Positions 62,445-64,000 of a stretch of DNA of 64,000 bases are shown one piece after another. Below the pieces are notes generated by a model, which ran no database searches, had not been told where the DNA came from, and saw only the letters and a list, made by a program, of their open reading frames with translations. Every line of letters begins with the position of its first letter. Position 1 is the stretch's first letter. The stretch comes from JAGVGT01 sp963807225 (GTDB lineage: Bacteria > Desulfobacterota > Desulfobulbia > Desulfobulbales > JAGXFP01), in assembly GCA_963807225.1 (NCBI GenBank), contig CAWEAD010000007.1, forward strand, positions 186,001 to 250,000, given 5' to 3'. The position numbers and the translations under genes are program-made.

Positions 62445-63194
62445 ATGAACCTTATCCTCATCTCGGAAGACGAAGTCAAGAACGGAGTGGCGATCCTCAA
62501 CGACCGGCGGGCGCGCCACCTGCACAAGGTCTTGCGGGTCGAACCCGGCGACAGCTTGAGGATCGGTCTGGTCAACGGCCTTCTCGGTCGCGGCCTGGTC
62601 CGGGAGATCTCAAGGGAGCGGGCCGTTTTGGAGTTACTGGCAACCGACCTGCCGCCAGCACCTTCCCGTCTGGAACTGATCCTCGCCCTGCCCCGACCGA
62701 TCATGCTGAACCGGGTGCTCTCCCAGGTTGCCTCCATGGGAATCAAGCGCATTCACCTGATCAATGCCAACCGGGTCGAAAAAAGCTTTTTCAGCGCCTC
62801 GGCCCTGCAGCCTGAAGCCCTGGCCGAAAGACTACGCCTGGGCCTGGAGCAGGCGGTGGATACCATTCTGCCGCAGATCGCCATCCATAACCGCTTCCGG
62901 CCCTTCGTCGAAGATCGGTTGCCGGCCCTGCTTGGCGCCGGTGCCACCGGCCTGATCGCCCATCCCGGAGGAGGAGCCGGACTGGCGGAACAACTGGCGC
63001 AATGTGAACCTACAGGGGCGGTCCTGCTGGCCATCGGCCCGGAAGGGGGATGGGTCGACTTCGAGCTGACGATGTTTAAAAGCCAGGGTTTCCGGCAATT
63101 TTCCCTCGGGCCCAGAATCCTCCGGGTCGATACCGCCGTGCCAGCCCTGATCGCCCAGACTGAATTGCTCCTGGCCCAGCCTCCCGGCCCCTGA
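62445..63194 (+). CDS. rsmE: 16S rRNA (uracil(1498)-N(3))-methyltransferase
   Basis: A 249-residue SPOUT-class enzyme methylating U1498 of 16S rRNA. The N-terminal PUA-like part reads RRARHLHKVLRVEPGDSLRI. The SPOUT knot has LELILALPRPIMLNRVLSQV, MGIKRIHLINANRVEKSFF, AIGPEGGWVDFEL and the final LGPRILRVDTAVPALIAQ, which form the SAM pocket. All motifs are intact. It converges on murJ, eight bases apart. Confidence 0.95.
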   Translation: MNLILISEDEVKNGVAILNDRRARHLHKVLRVEPGDSLRIGLVNGLLGRGLVREISRERAVLELLATDLPPAPSRLELILALPRPIMLNRVLSQVASMGIKRIHLINANRVEKSFFSASALQPEALAERLRLGLEQAVDTILPQIAIHNRFRPFVEDRLPALLGAGATGLIAHPGGGAGLAEQLAQCEPTGAVLLAIGPEGGWVDFELTMFKSQGFRQFSLGPRILRVDTAVPALIAQTELLLAQPPGP

Positions 63195-63202
63195 AACTCC
63201 TT

Positions 63203-64000
63203 TCAGTGCCGCACCCTTCCGGTCAGCTTTACCCGGAAGTGGTCAACTATCAGTTGCAACTCCGGCAGACCCAGCCAGTACAGCACCAGCCCGTAAAGCA
63301 GAGCGCCGCTGCCGATCGCCAGGAGCAAAAAAAATATTTCCACCAGCACCCCGACCCCACCGGTCAATCGCGTAAAGCCCTCCAACCAACCCACCATAAC
63401 CAGAGTGGCCAACAAGACCTTGCCCAGTCCCAGGCCCAGATATCTAAGGGGCAGCCCTTCCAGTCTGCGCCCGAGCATGCTGAAGAGAAAGAGGAAATTG
63501 GCGGTCATGGCGCAGGAAACCGACAGGGCCAGAGCCCGGTGCTGCAAGGTGCCGATGGTCAGAAAAATTACCGCCACGTTGACTACCACCGCCAGGAAGC
63601 TGCCGACAACCGGGACCCTGGTGTTATCGATGTTATAGAAGACCGGCACGGTGACCTTGACCGCCGCGTAGAGTGATAACCCCAGGGCATAGTAGACCAG
63701 GGCCTCGGCGGTCATCAGGGTCGAGAAATGATTGAAGCGGCCGTGCTCGAAGATCAGTCGGATCAGCGGTTCGGCCAGAATGATCAATCCGGCCGTGGCC
63801 GGTATCGTCAGGCAAAAAGCCACGGTCAGGGTGGAAATATAGGATTCCTTCAAACCGGACATGCTACCGAGGGCCGCCTGCCGGGCCATGACCGGATGGG
63901 CGGCGATGGAAATCGCCACTCCGAAGACCCCTACCGGGAACATGAACAAACGAAAAGCATAATTCAACCATGACAGGCTGCCCTGTTGCAGGGAAGAAGC
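63203..64000 (-). CDS. murJ: Lipid II flippase MurJ (5' part beyond the window)
   Basis: The C-terminal 265 residues of MurJ/MviN. I read the frame past the edge-nearest start candidate: LQQGSLSWLNYAFRLFMFPV is continuous with GVFGVAISIAAHPVMARQAA, a family hallmark. At least seven hydrophobic helices follow, including FCLTIPATAGLIILAEPLIR, YYALGLSLYAAVKVTVPVFY and ALSVSCAMTANFLFLFSML. MurJ moves lipid II across the inner membrane for peptidoglycan synthesis. It is truncated only by the window, not by a mutation. Confidence 0.95.
   Translation of the reverse strand, partial: ASSLQQGSLSWLNYAFRLFMFPVGVFGVAISIAAHPVMARQAALGSMSGLKESYISTLTVAFCLTIPATAGLIILAEPLIRLIFEHGRFNHFSTLMTAEALVYYALGLSLYAAVKVTVPVFYNIDNTRVPVVGSFLAVVVNVAVIFLTIGTLQHRALALSVSCAMTANFLFLFSMLGRRLEGLPLRYLGLGLGKVLLATLVMVGWLEGFTRLTGGVGVLVEIFFLLLAIGSGALLYGLVLYWLGLPELQLIVDHFRVKLTGRVRH

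Overview
The window reads as a chromosomal segment of a strictly or facultatively anaerobic Gram-negative bacterium, most likely a member of the Desulfobacterota (former Deltaproteobacteria). This is inferred from the mix of lipid A genes (lpxC, lpxK, waaA), an octahaem c-type cytochrome, three sigma-54-type response regulators, Roadblock/LC7 and DUF4388 signalling proteins, and a twitching-motility ATPase. The order cannot be fixed from the sequence alone.

Layout. 1-6.7 kb (minus): a signalling block with a ParA/MinD-type ATPase fused to a Roadblock domain (cut by the window edge), an unrecognised cysteine-containing protein, a REC-DUF4388-Roadblock protein, a sigma-54 response regulator and its PAS/GAF histidine kinase. 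7-16 kb (minus): inositol monophosphatase, a NUDIX hydrolase, then two copies of a two-gene module (helical-repeat protein plus HD-GYP protein). 16-21.4 kb: rRNA methyltransferase-like protein, HTH/zinc-ribbon regulator, small-molecule kinase, rhodanese/metallo-beta-lactamase protein (frameshifted), RNase D-like exonuclease, FKBP. 21.4-28.7 kb (minus): a complete cobalamin uptake locus, running from a B12 riboswitch with terminator through a TonB-dependent receptor, ExbB, ExbD and TonB to BtuF, BtuC and BtuD. 29-36 kb (plus): enolase, class III nucleotidyl cyclase, lipoprotein, then an unrecognised pair of a multi-pass membrane protein and a vWA lipoprotein. 36-43.5 kb: an octahaem hydroxylamine-oxidoreductase-like cytochrome, a haem-binding sensor kinase with its sigma-54 regulator, a NosL protein and a RegB/RegA-type redox pair. 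43.7-45.4 kb: a cupin, a yeast-type cytosine deaminase, an IS110-type transposase remnant and tRNA-Glu(CTC). 45.5-64 kb: flavoprotein, malQ, an rpoD-type sigma factor, comEC, pilT, a PHP phosphoesterase, a third sigma-54 regulator, DUF948/YtxH proteins, nadK, proC, lpxC, lpxK, waaA, rsmE and murJ (cut by the edge).

How the genes work together. The clearest systems are B12 import under riboswitch control and a redox/nitrogen-oxide cluster. In the latter, a sigma-54-like promoter and a paired inverted repeat lie between the cytochrome and the divergent kinase-regulator pair. The duplicated HD-GYP/helical-repeat module and the Roadblock block look like surface-behaviour or cyclic-di-GMP signalling, but this is inference.

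Caution. At least six genes, including the normally essential nadK, are broken by apparent single-base frameshifts. Base-level errors in the assembly are the simplest explanation. Broken genes are therefore listed as their two open halves and should not be taken as pseudogenes without read-level checking.
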